From contig JBELIU010000052.1 in NCBI GenBank assembly GCA_042090735.1, positions 1 to 14,645 of the forward strand: DNA of 14,645 nucleotides, in the 5' to 3' direction. Within the stretch, counting starts at the first letter, position 1. The number at the start of each line of letters is the position of its first letter. Shown here in pieces: positions 1-6,475 of the stretch. The DNA comes from Novosphingopyxis sp042090735. GTDB taxonomy: Bacteria > Pseudomonadota > Alphaproteobacteria > Sphingomonadales > Sphingomonadaceae. A program made the translations under genes and the position numbers. The notes beneath the pieces are model-generated. The model searched no databases. It saw only the letters and a program-made list of their open reading frames with translations, and was not told where the DNA came from.

Positions 1-1
1 G

Positions 2-292
2 TTCAAGCAGTACACCCAATCGACGATCTCCAGTCTGGGTCAGCTCATTTCTCAGCTGGAAGAGGACCGCCGCAAACCAAGCTTGGTGAGTTGGGGTTAT
101 TTCGATCCCGGCATCTCCAGCTTGGCATCACCTGTCATGAATCGCGCATCGGTCGTTGAAGCTGCGGTAATCGCGACCTGTCCGATCGATACCTACCCGC
201 AGGAGCGTTTCGAGAACGCAATACGCGAGCGGGTTGAGCAAGCGGCATCGGATATATCGCGTGCATTGGGCTACAACGCACCCGATGAGTAG
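2..292 (+). CDS. IclR-family transcriptional regulator, C-terminal part (cut by window edge)
   Basis: The reading frame is open from the first complete codon at position 2 to TAG at 290-292, giving 96 residues with no start of its own, so the gene begins outside the window. The stretch GISSLASPVMNRASVVEAAV followed by a long helix ending in AASDISRALGY matches the end of the IclR effector-binding domain, where a small-molecule pocket is followed by a terminal helix with an 'iS..LGy'-like close. The N-terminal winged helix is not visible. IclR proteins commonly regulate adjacent aromatic-catabolism operons as activators or repressors, and this gene lies only 41 bases before the MFS gene in the same direction. 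A perfect inverted repeat sits in that gap and could be its target (inference). The family call rests on motif resemblance over a short segment. Confidence 0.75.
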   Translation, partial: FKQYTQSTISSLGQLISQLEEDRRKPSLVSWGYFDPGISSLASPVMNRASVVEAAVIATCPIDTYPQERFENAIRERVEQAASDISRALGYNAPDE

Positions 293-298
293 TTGACA
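293..298 (+). promoter_or_regulatory. Possible -35 element (TTGACA) of the first operon
   Basis: A perfect sigma70-type TTGACA begins immediately after the IclR stop codon. No good -10 hexamer follows at 16-18 bases. The best positions (about 314-322, such as TATCAA or CAACTA) fall inside the inverted repeat at 313-333. If this promoter is used, transcription would start within a few bases of the MFS ATG at 334, giving a very short or leaderless mRNA. That fits the absence of a Shine-Dalgarno sequence there. It also means a protein bound at the repeat would cover the -10 region. Confidence 0.35.
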
Positions 299-312
299 TC
301 GCAAAAGTTCTG

Positions 313-333
313 ATATCAACTAGCGGTTGATAT
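313..333. promoter_or_regulatory. Inverted-repeat operator candidate, copy 1
   Basis: The arms ATATCAA (313-319) and TTGATAT (327-333) are exact reverse complements separated by seven bases, CTAGCGG. The outer spacer bases C320 and G326 also pair, so the perfect arms are 8 bp around a 5-base centre. The repeat ends directly against the MFS ATG at 334. The same 7+7+7 architecture recurs at 14032-14052 before the TonB receptor gene. A twofold-symmetric site over the presumed -10 region is typical of a dimeric regulator; the adjacent IclR protein is the obvious candidate, which is inference. Confidence 0.6.
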
Positions 334-1650
334 ATGAACATCGATGTCGCCCCCACACGCAACCCTGAAGCGACACCTGGCTATTTCGGCTGGCGTGTAC
401 TCTTGGGAGCTGCGGTAGGCCTTGCCTTCAGTCCCGGGCCGGTTTCGCTCTTGCTCATCGGAGCTTACGCTCCGGTATACGCACAGCGATACGGATGGTC
501 GTTTGGGGCGATCATGTTCAGCCTCACTATTCTCAATCTGGCCACCATCGTCGCGGCGCCGTTTGCAGGACGGCTTATCGACCGGTTCGGAGCGCGGACA
601 TTGTTATTTCCCTCGCTGATAGCGATGGCGCTTTGTCTGCTGGCAATTGGATACGGCGTTACGAGTCTTCCGGCGTTGTACGCGGTGTGTGCCCTTTTTG
701 GCTTCTCCACCGTCGGTGCGCAAAGCCTCACCTACAACAAATTGCTGACCGGCTGGTTTGACGCCAATCGGGGGCTCGTACTGGGAATTGCCTCCTCAGG
801 CCTTGGCCTTGGTTATTCCATTCTCCCGCTGATCATCGGGTTCGGCATGGCGGCCTATGGACCTGGCGGAACCGCACTGCTGCTAGCGGCGATCATTCTT
901 CTACTGCCTCTCGTGCTGAACCTGTTCGTTGCGCACCCGCGTCCAGACCGCGAAACCAATGGGGATGAAGCCCGGAGCGATCCGGTGGGCCGAACATTGC
1001 GGCAGGCGGTTACAACGCGCTATTTCTGGCTTTTGGCCATTGCCATCTTTCTCGTTTCGATCATCGCGACCGGCATCGTTCCCCAGTTCGCCAATGTTTC
1101 GAAAGACCTTTCTTTCACCACGGCCCAGGCAGCAACGATCGCGTCCGTGTTCGGGATCGCAACGCTCATCGGCCGCCTGGTCGTGGGCTGGCTTTTCGAC
1201 CGCTTCTTTGCGCCGCGAGTAACGAGCATCATCTTCTTCGCAGCCGCTCTAGGTTATGCTCTTGCCGCATGGACGGTGTTCGGAGGGCTCGGATGGACCG
1301 GCCTGCTTATCGCTGGCATCTTGATGGGCCTTGGCTTCGGTGCTGAAAGCGATTTGATCGGTTATCTAGCCAGCCGCTACTGGGGTTACCGCCATTTCGG
1401 CGCGATCTATGGCAGTCTGCTATCCATCTTCATCCTGGGCGCTGCGACCGGGCCGCTATTGTACGGCACGATGCGCGATATCGCGCAAAGCTATGGACCG
1501 GTGTTCATCCTGTGCGCGCTACTCGGGACAACGGCCAGCGGATTAATGCTGTTGCTGCCGCGTTTTCCAACTGCCGAAGAATTGCATGACCTCGTGCCGG
1601 TCCGCACGCCCGGCCTTGTTCCCGCCGCCAACGAAAGCGATATCCGATGA
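334..1650 (+). CDS. MFS transporter, oxalate/formate- or monocarboxylate-type carrier
   Basis: This 438-residue protein is a typical 12-helix major facilitator, with hydrophobic segments throughout and a polar central loop around residues 201-228. The MFS motif A signature is seen as GRLIDRFGART (residues 79-89) after the second helix, and a related GRLVVGWLFDRF (280-291) in the second half. The segment around residues 337-360 (GAESD...YLASRYWG...FGAIYG) resembles the conserved region of OFA/MCT-type carriers that move small organic acids. It would import a carboxylated substrate or export an intermediate across the inner membrane. It is the first gene of a four-gene operon and its stop overlaps the cupin start (ATGA, 1647-1650). 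No Shine-Dalgarno sequence precedes the ATG, which directly follows an inverted repeat. The substrate is unknown. Confidence 0.88.
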   Translation: MNIDVAPTRNPEATPGYFGWRVLLGAAVGLAFSPGPVSLLLIGAYAPVYAQRYGWSFGAIMFSLTILNLATIVAAPFAGRLIDRFGARTLLFPSLIAMALCLLAIGYGVTSLPALYAVCALFGFSTVGAQSLTYNKLLTGWFDANRGLVLGIASSGLGLGYSILPLIIGFGMAAYGPGGTALLLAAIILLLPLVLNLFVAHPRPDRETNGDEARSDPVGRTLRQAVTTRYFWLLAIAIFLVSIIATGIVPQFANVSKDLSFTTAQAATIASVFGIATLIGRLVVGWLFDRFFAPRVTSIIFFAAALGYALAAWTVFGGLGWTGLLIAGILMGLGFGAESDLIGYLASRYWGYRHFGAIYGSLLSIFILGAATGPLLYGTMRDIAQSYGPVFILCALLGTTASGLMLLLPRFPTAEELHDLVPVRTPGLVPAANESDIR

Positions 1651-2165
1651 CCGATCAAACCACGGCTCCGCATGATCACAACAAGCCGCTCGAACAGATA
1701 TTGAAGGAGCGCGTCGCCCGTTTCGAGACGCGCCGCTATGATTGGAACGCCCTGAAATTTCAGGCCGATTACGATCCAAAATACCGCCGGGCCCAAATTC
1801 GTTATATGGGCACCGGCGCCACCGGCGTGGCCCATGACGAAAATGTCGTTCCCGCCGAACATTTCACTTTTTCGACCATGTGCCTTCCCGCCGGCTGCGA
1901 GGGGCCGCCGCATGTGCATACAGATGCCGAAGAGGTATTCTTTATGTTGAAGGGCTCGATCCGCCTGACCCTGCAGGACGGCGACGACACCGCTGAAACC
2001 GTGCTGAAGGAACGAGACCTCATCTCAATTCCCCCTGGTGTTTATCGCGGATTGGTAAATGAAGGTCAGGAAGAGGCGCTGATGTGCGTGATGATCGGCA
2101 ATCCGAAGCCGGTCAAACCGACCTATCCGGACGATCATCCGCTGTCGAAGATTAAACGGCCGTGA
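1647..2165 (+). CDS. Cupin-domain protein with an altered metal site
   Basis: This 172-residue single-domain cupin has motif 1 at residues 86-103 (GPPHVHTDAEEVFFMLKG), supplying H89, H91 and E95 or E96 as metal ligands. In motif 2 (residues 124-138, ending in PPGVYRGLVN) the usual histidine after PxGxx is Arg134, so one canonical ligand is missing. Cupins beside ring-cleavage genes may be dioxygenases, isomerases or non-catalytic binders. The altered site makes a standard 3-His-1-Glu oxygenase less certain. Residues 1-75 are an extra N-terminal segment before the barrel. The start overlaps the MFS stop by four bases and the stop overlaps the hydrolase start by four bases, which indicates translational coupling. 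Its substrate cannot be inferred. Confidence 0.82.
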   Translation: MTDQTTAPHDHNKPLEQILKERVARFETRRYDWNALKFQADYDPKYRRAQIRYMGTGATGVAHDENVVPAEHFTFSTMCLPAGCEGPPHVHTDAEEVFFMLKGSIRLTLQDGDDTAETVLKERDLISIPPGVYRGLVNEGQEEALMCVMIGNPKPVKPTYPDDHPLSKIKRP

Positions 2166-2959
2166 GCATGTCCGCGGTTCGGACCCTTGCCGGGACCGTA
2201 GTGGAAGAGACGGTCGGCGGGCGCGGCCCGGTGCTGCTCCTTCACGGCATTGGATCGCGGGCGCGAGGCTGGCAGGCGATGGTACAGCAGCTGAACGACG
2301 TCCATTGCCTCGCTTGGGATGCACCCGGCTATGGCGAATCGATACCATTGGCCGCTGGGGAGCCGGAGGCTGCAGACTACGCCGCGCGCGTACTGGCAGT
2401 GCTCGATGAAGCGGAGATCGAGCGAGCACATGTGGTCGGCCATTCGCTGGGCGCGCTGGTTGCCGCCGCGCTGGCGCGAGAAGCCCCCCACCGTGTCAGC
2501 AGCCTATTTCTCGCCGATCCCGCGATGGGATATCGTAACCAGCCAGCATCAGAACGTGCTGCCATGATCAGCGAACGCGTAGAACGCCTGAAGCAACTGG
2601 GGGCAGCCGATCATGCGGCCAAACGCTCGCCGCGGCTGCTGTCCGATTATGCAGGGCCGGCCGCCCGGGAAACCGTCCGCAACGCAATGGCTTCGCTTAC
2701 CGAAACCGGATACGCCGCCGCCGTTGCGATGTTGGCTAGCGGACAGCTGGAAGACGATCTTCACGATTGGAACGGCCCGCTTGCTTTCGTTTCGGGCGAA
2801 CTGGATTCCATAACACCGCCGGAACCAGCGGCTGCGCTGGCAAGGCGCTTGGACGCTCCGTTCACGCTAATCGAACGTGCGGGCCATGCCTGCTACGTCG
2901 AACAGCCCGAACGCTTTGCGCAACTCTTGGGTAATCACCTCAGTCAGCTGGAGGGCTAA
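2162..2959 (+). CDS. Alpha/beta-fold hydrolase, possibly a ring-fission-product C-C hydrolase
   Basis: This 265-residue protein has a complete alpha/beta-hydrolase catalytic set: an oxyanion-hole LLHGIGS (residues 26-32), nucleophile elbow GHSLG (93-97, Ser95), acid Asp215 in GELDSITPP, and His242 in AGHACYVEQPE. Length and motif spacing match the MhpC/BphD/PcaD branch, which includes meta-cleavage-product hydrolases, enol-lactonases and haloperoxidase-like esterases. Linkage to a VOC dioxygenase makes a C-C hydrolase or lactonase plausible, but this is inference from context. The GTG at 2162 overlaps the cupin stop (GTGA). An in-frame ATG two codons later at 2168 is an alternative start. A cytoplasmic location is expected, since no signal peptide is seen. 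Confidence 0.87.
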   Translation: MSMSAVRTLAGTVVEETVGGRGPVLLLHGIGSRARGWQAMVQQLNDVHCLAWDAPGYGESIPLAAGEPEAADYAARVLAVLDEAEIERAHVVGHSLGALVAAALAREAPHRVSSLFLADPAMGYRNQPASERAAMISERVERLKQLGAADHAAKRSPRLLSDYAGPAARETVRNAMASLTETGYAAAVAMLASGQLEDDLHDWNGPLAFVSGELDSITPPEPAAALARRLDAPFTLIERAGHACYVEQPERFAQLLGNHLSQLEG

Positions 2960-2963
2960 CGGC

Positions 2964-3758
2964 ATGGACATGGGTTTTCGTGACCGCACGGTCGTCGTTA
3001 CCGGCGCAACATCCGGTATCGGTTTCGCTGTCGCGCGCCTGATGGCGGGCGAAGGCGCACGCGTTGCAATCTGTTCGCGCTCAAGCGACAAGGTAGAGGC
3101 CGCCAGCAAAGCGTTGCGGGATGAGTTTCCAGCCGCCGCGATCCATGCGCAGCCTTGCGATGTATTAGACCCGCAGGCGGTCACCGACTTCGCCGACGCC
3201 AGTGTAGCCGCGCTGGGTCCGGCAGCAGTGCTGGTCAACAATGCTGGTCAAGGACGACTATCGACATTCGACAGCACTACGGATGAAGCATGGCACGACG
3301 AACTGCGGCTGAAGATTTTTGGCGTCACCTATCCGGTTCGCGCCTTCCTCCCGCAGTTGGAAAGCCAGCAGGATGCTGCGATCGTAAACGTCAATTCGGC
3401 GCTCGCCCTGCAGCCGGAACCCCATATGGTTGCAACATCGGCGGCCCGTGCCGCACTACTAAATCTCAGCAAATCCCTGGCGAACGAGTTCGCGGACCGC
3501 GATATCCGCGTGAATTCGATCCTGATCGGAACGGTGGAGTCGGGCCAGTGGCAGCGCCGTTTCGAAGCACGTGAGGACCGATCGCAGGATTATGCGGCAT
3601 GGGTGGCGGAGGAGGCACGTAAGCGTCACATTCCGCGTGGCCGGTTTGGAAAGGCAGTCGAAGCGGCGCACGCCATCACATTCTTGGCTTCACCCAATGC
3701 AGGCTTCATCACGGGCGCCGCCTTGGATGTTGGCGGCGGCGTGCGGCGCGGGCTCTAG
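2964..3758 (+). CDS. SDR-fold protein with Thr-x3-Arg in place of the catalytic Tyr-x3-Lys
   Basis: This is a 264-residue Rossmann-fold protein. It has the nucleotide-binding TGATSGIG (residues 13-20), a CDV motif (Asp67), NNAG (92-95) and Ser145 in NVNS. The catalytic Tyr should lie 13 residues after the Ser; residue 158 is Thr, and the Lys position 162 is Arg (ATSAARAAL). The tetrad Asn position (about 117) is Lys. The cofactor site is therefore kept while three of four catalytic residues are replaced. It may be a divergent SDR subfamily with different chemistry or a binding protein. I chose the ATG at 2964 because GGAGGG lies eight bases upstream and four bases separate it from the hydrolase stop; an upstream in-frame codon at 2877 lies inside the hydrolase gene. 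Its stop overlaps the opposing RES gene within CTAG. Confidence 0.85.
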   Translation: MDMGFRDRTVVVTGATSGIGFAVARLMAGEGARVAICSRSSDKVEAASKALRDEFPAAAIHAQPCDVLDPQAVTDFADASVAALGPAAVLVNNAGQGRLSTFDSTTDEAWHDELRLKIFGVTYPVRAFLPQLESQQDAAIVNVNSALALQPEPHMVATSAARAALLNLSKSLANEFADRDIRVNSILIGTVESGQWQRRFEAREDRSQDYAAWVAEEARKRHIPRGRFGKAVEAAHAITFLASPNAGFITGAALDVGGGVRRGL

Positions 3759-4855
3759 TCCTCGTGGTCCAGTGGGCGATCGTCTGCGTCGGGCATGACC
3801 ACAGTCGGCAATTTCTCAAAATCATAGCGTAGTGACTGAACCCTCAAGACCTGTGCAGCAGCATCGCGCTCCGCGAACAAACTAGGGCGGAAGATGCATA
3901 GGTTCGTCCCCGTCCCGACAGCACTTCTAAACCGAATGCCATCGAAGCCGCGCTGCCTCAGCAATTCGGCCAGGAGTTGGGTCACGGTATAGCGGTGGCG
4001 GTGTTCGGGCACGACCGCTTCCGACAGAGCTGCGTCCAACGACATCGCGAAATGATACAACGAGATGCTGTTGTCGTCACCCCACCAGTCCGCGAAATCC
4101 AGCGTGCCAAAGTCAGCGATACGTAAGGTGCGGGTGGCAACGAATTCTGCAACCGAGATGAGGTGAGAAGGGTGCGGACGTATCTCCGCCACCGCGGTGG
4201 GAACGTCGGAGGCCAGATAGAGTACCGCTATGCCTTGCCTGTTCGCGCGGCCCGCGGGCGCGAAAGGAGGCGGCGGCGCGGTCATTTTACGCCCGCCGAA
4301 TGGCTGATACCGAACCTTCCTCTCCCAGGTTTCACCGGGCCGGGCGTAGCGCTGAACGATACCAAGCCGCGCGCGATAGAATAGGCTTTCGGCCGCGATC
4401 CTCCGCTCAATATGGCCGCTCAACTCATCGAGTCTATGATCAAATGTTTCGGCAAGTTCGAACGCGTTTTCGCGTTCCAGACGGCCGACATATTCGTCGA
4501 GCTCGGGCGAACGTGATGTGTCGATGGCATGGAACGGCTCGCTTTTCCCCGGACATTCCGATCGATAGATTGATACCGGATCACCACCCTCATCAAATAC
4601 ATGGTCCAGCGCTTCGCGAATTCTCGCCGCCGCGCCGGCGTCTTCCGGAAGCACCGCCGCTCCGCCATCTATCAGAAGCTGCACACGGTCCAGATCCCCG
4701 CCGAGGTCCGGATTGTACCGCCACTCGTCGCAATGGTGACGTAGCCATGCCCGCAGACGGGTCCGCATAGTGGGGTCGATCGGCGTTTCGCGCCCGACAA
4801 CGCTTAACTCATCTGTCGCAGAACGGGGTGCGGCGATACGGTTCATATCATACAA
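3755..4855 (-). CDS. RES-domain protein, long form, without a visible antitoxin gene
   Basis: This 366-residue protein has a C-terminal RES domain from roughly residue 155. It shows FYRAR (Arg161), LYLASDVPTAVAE (Tyr213, Glu224) and a closing GFDGIRFRSA...NLCIFRP motif (303-323). RES toxins of RES-Xre pairs, such as MbcT, degrade NAD+ using Arg, Tyr and Glu in equivalent motifs, and the counterparts are present here. The N-terminal ~150 residues are helical and acidic and resemble the extra N-terminal region of longer RES proteins, whose role is unclear. No Xre/MbcA-type antitoxin lies next to it. It is transcribed against the two catabolic operons, and its stop shares the palindrome CTAG (3755-3758) with the SDR stop. 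AGAAG five bases upstream supports the start at 4855; an ATG three codons later (4846) is an alternative. Confidence 0.75.
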   Translation of the reverse strand: MYDMNRIAAPRSATDELSVVGRETPIDPTMRTRLRAWLRHHCDEWRYNPDLGGDLDRVQLLIDGGAAVLPEDAGAAARIREALDHVFDEGGDPVSIYRSECPGKSEPFHAIDTSRSPELDEYVGRLERENAFELAETFDHRLDELSGHIERRIAAESLFYRARLGIVQRYARPGETWERKVRYQPFGGRKMTAPPPPFAPAGRANRQGIAVLYLASDVPTAVAEIRPHPSHLISVAEFVATRTLRIADFGTLDFADWWGDDNSISLYHFAMSLDAALSEAVVPEHRHRYTVTQLLAELLRQRGFDGIRFRSAVGTGTNLCIFRPSLFAERDAAAQVLRVQSLRYDFEKLPTVVMPDADDRPLDHED

Positions 4856-4886
4856 TCTTCTTTTGCCACATTTACATTACCGTCCC

Positions 4887-4906
4887 GCTACTGTACATAC
4901 AGTTGC
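4887..4906. promoter_or_regulatory. Palindrome between divergent RES and VOC genes, operator candidate
   Basis: The core ACTGTA-CA-TACAGT (4890-4903) is a 6-bp perfect inverted repeat with a two-base centre. One mismatch outward (T4889/T4904), two more pairs (GC/GC) extend it to 20 bp. It lies in the 90-base gap between the divergent RES gene and the second catabolic operon, 40 bases before the VOC start. It overlaps a possible -35/-10 pair on the plus strand (TTTACA 4871-4876, then TACATA 4894-4899 after 17 bases). The sequence differs from the operator copies at 313 and 14032, so a second regulator is more likely. The type of binding protein cannot be told. Confidence 0.45.
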
Positions 4907-4945
4907 GATCTGAACAAAAGTTTTATATGCAAAACGAGGATGGTC

Positions 4946-5896
4946 ATGGCTATCACCGGTATCGATCAAGTCTGCTTCGGCGTCGACGATCTCCCGCGCT
5001 GTCGCGACTTTTTCCGCGATTGGGGTCTCGAGAGCGTTTCGGATGGGGAAACGGGAGATGACTGGGCGACGCTGAACGGGAGCATCGTTTCTTTACGTCC
5101 AATCGATGACCCGGCGCTGCCCGCCGCGTTCGAGGACGGTAATACAATCCGCGAGATCATCTGGGGCGTCGAGAGCGAGGCTGATCTCGACCGTCTGCGT
5201 CCTGTGCTTTCCGAGACACCGGGTTTTGACGAGCAGGATGGTACGTTGCGTGGGACCGATCCAAACGGTCTGAGCGTCGCCTTTCGCGTCACCCGCACGC
5301 GGGACGTTGATATCGAGCCTTCGGAAACGAACAGCTGGGGCCGGGTACGCCGCGTCGATACCCCCTCTACTGTTTATGAGCGCGCGCAGCCGATCGAAAT
5401 CGGTCACGCAGTTCTTTTCACAAATAATCTGGAGACGGCCGGGGCGTTTTATCGCAACATCGGTTTCCACCTGTCCGACGAATATCCCGGGCGTGGCCAA
5501 TTTCTGCGGTGCGCCGAGCGCGGCGGTCATCATGATTTATTTTTGCTGGAAACGCCACAGGGTCGCCACGGGTTGAACCACTTGGCATTCACCGTTCGCG
5601 ACATTCACGAGATTTTCGGCGGCGGCCTGCACATGTCGCGTTGCGGTTGGGACACCCAGCTTGGCCCTGGACGCCACCCAATCTCGTCTGCCTATTTCTG
5701 GTATTTTCATAATCCAGCTGGTGGGCTGATCGAATATTATTCGGACGAGGACTATCTAACTGAAAATTGGACGCCGCGCGCTATCGAGCCGGGGCCTACC
5801 AAGTTCGCCGAATGGGCGATCAGCGGCGGCCTAGACGGCAACAGCCGCCGGCAGCGCCAGGCTGGCGACGTCAATCGCGCATTTCTAACCGAGTGA
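4946..5896 (+). CDS. VOC-family protein, type I extradiol dioxygenase-like, two-module
   Basis: This 316-residue protein has two vicinal-oxygen-chelate modules (about residues 4-115 and 150-267), the arrangement of type I extradiol dioxygenases. The second module carries the 2-His-1-Glu iron ligands: His154 (EIGHAVLF), His212 (GLNHLAF) and Glu263 (GGLIEYY). A GRHP motif (His244) and His195/His196 lie where extradiol enzymes keep active-site histidines. The expected reaction is meta ring cleavage of a catechol-like product, but glyoxalase-like members exist and the substrate is unknown. I prefer the ATG at 4946 over that at 4940: GAGG at 4936-4939 is six bases from the former and abuts the latter. 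It is the first gene of the seven-gene operon. Confidence 0.85.
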   Translation: MAITGIDQVCFGVDDLPRCRDFFRDWGLESVSDGETGDDWATLNGSIVSLRPIDDPALPAAFEDGNTIREIIWGVESEADLDRLRPVLSETPGFDEQDGTLRGTDPNGLSVAFRVTRTRDVDIEPSETNSWGRVRRVDTPSTVYERAQPIEIGHAVLFTNNLETAGAFYRNIGFHLSDEYPGRGQFLRCAERGGHHDLFLLETPQGRHGLNHLAFTVRDIHEIFGGGLHMSRCGWDTQLGPGRHPISSAYFWYFHNPAGGLIEYYSDEDYLTENWTPRAIEPGPTKFAEWAISGGLDGNSRRQRQAGDVNRAFLTE

Positions 5897-5900
5897 CGCG

Positions 5901-6227
5901 ATGGGCAAGGATGCAAACCAGATGCTGCTTACGATCCTGCTGAAGCATGATCAGTCGAACAATCTGGACGCTGTCCAAGCCAGGCTGAAGGCGGCAGATT
6001 GGTGGGAAAGATTTCCGCCCGAAGGCTGCGAAATCGTATCTTGGGTCGTGGCCATGGGTTTGGGCCAGATAGTAACGCTCAGCCTGCCTGCGAGCCGCTT
6101 AGCCGCGGTGAATGTCGAATTGGAACGCTCTGCCTGGGGCGTCTTCACCACCGAAATTTTTCCCGCCTATGATTTTGTCCCGGTGCGCGAGCGGATCCGT
6201 GAACGCGTCAAGAATGGAGGCCAATGA
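5901..6227 (+). CDS. Small protein of unknown function in the oxygenase operon
   Basis: This 108-residue protein lies four bases after the VOC gene and overlaps the next gene, so it is almost certainly translated. I do not recognise a named family. The alternation of strand-like LLTILLKH (about 9-16), a helix (22-38), strands around IVSWVVAMG and IVTLSLP (45-63), a helix (64-78) and a final strand suggests a ferredoxin-like alpha/beta sandwich of the dimeric alpha-beta-barrel type. That group includes muconolactone isomerase and EthD-like proteins, but this is only a structural guess. Tryptophans 34, 35, 48 and 79 are notable. No Shine-Dalgarno is obvious before the ATG; a second in-frame ATG at codon 8 is possible. 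An accessory isomerase or oxygenase-support role is conceivable. Confidence 0.72.
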   Translation: MGKDANQMLLTILLKHDQSNNLDAVQARLKAADWWERFPPEGCEIVSWVVAMGLGQIVTLSLPASRLAAVNVELERSAWGVFTTEIFPAYDFVPVRERIRERVKNGGQ

Positions 6228-6454
6228 TGGTCAAGAACTTCGCCCCCTACAACGAACCCCATCAGAGCCGCGAGCGAGCGCCCGATGCGTATGAGGATTT
6301 GCTTGGAGACGCGCTGGAAGACGCGTTCGGACAGCATATCCACGATATCGAGGGCGTAGTCGACATCTTGCGTGCGCGCGCCGTCCCCGCACCTGCCGGC
6401 GACAGCTGGTCACCCGAATTGCTGAAATCCGAACTTGCGCGCCTTGGCGCCTGA
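6227..6454 (+). CDS. Small recombinase-like helix-turn-helix protein
   Basis: This 75-residue protein has a polar N-terminus with EPHQSRERAPDAYEDLLGDALE and a C-terminal segment, VVDILRARAVPAPAGDSWSPELLKSELARLG. The latter resembles the end of the 'recombinase' helical domain of large serine recombinases (a 'ln..gi..p.g..Ws...v...L' pattern). There is no catalytic resolvase domain, so it is not a recombinase. I recall similar short proteins encoded beside Rieske oxygenases, but cannot confirm this here. It could bind DNA or protein. The ATG at 6227 is chosen because GGAGG (6216-6220) is six bases upstream, and it overlaps the preceding TGA by one base; the ATG at 6224 would be three bases from the site. 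The Rieske gene starts 21 bases downstream. Confidence 0.72.
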   Translation: MVKNFAPYNEPHQSRERAPDAYEDLLGDALEDAFGQHIHDIEGVVDILRARAVPAPAGDSWSPELLKSELARLGA

Positions 6455-6475
6455 ACCGTCGAAGGGAGATTGAAA

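Noticed and set aside
2877..2963. An upstream in-frame start that would extend the first SDR by 29 residues
   Set aside because: It lies within the hydrolase gene, has no ribosome site, and the added residues do not belong to the SDR fold. GGAGGG before 2964 decides the start.
3764..3802. GTGGTC...GACCAC as a terminator for the first operon
   Set aside because: The arms are only 6 bp with a 27-base loop, there is no T run, and it lies inside the RES coding sequence.
4890..4903. LexA/SOS box, because of the CTGT...ACAG ends
   Set aside because: The SOS-box pattern of that type needs eight bases between CTGT and ACAG and there are only four here. Alphaproteobacterial LexA also recognises a different, GTTC-type sequence.
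4920..4935. GTTTT-ATATGC-AAAAC as a third copy of the shared operator
   Set aside because: Only 5-bp A/T-rich arms pair and it lacks the ATATCAA-N7-TTGA layout. It may be chance symmetry between the promoter and the ribosome site.
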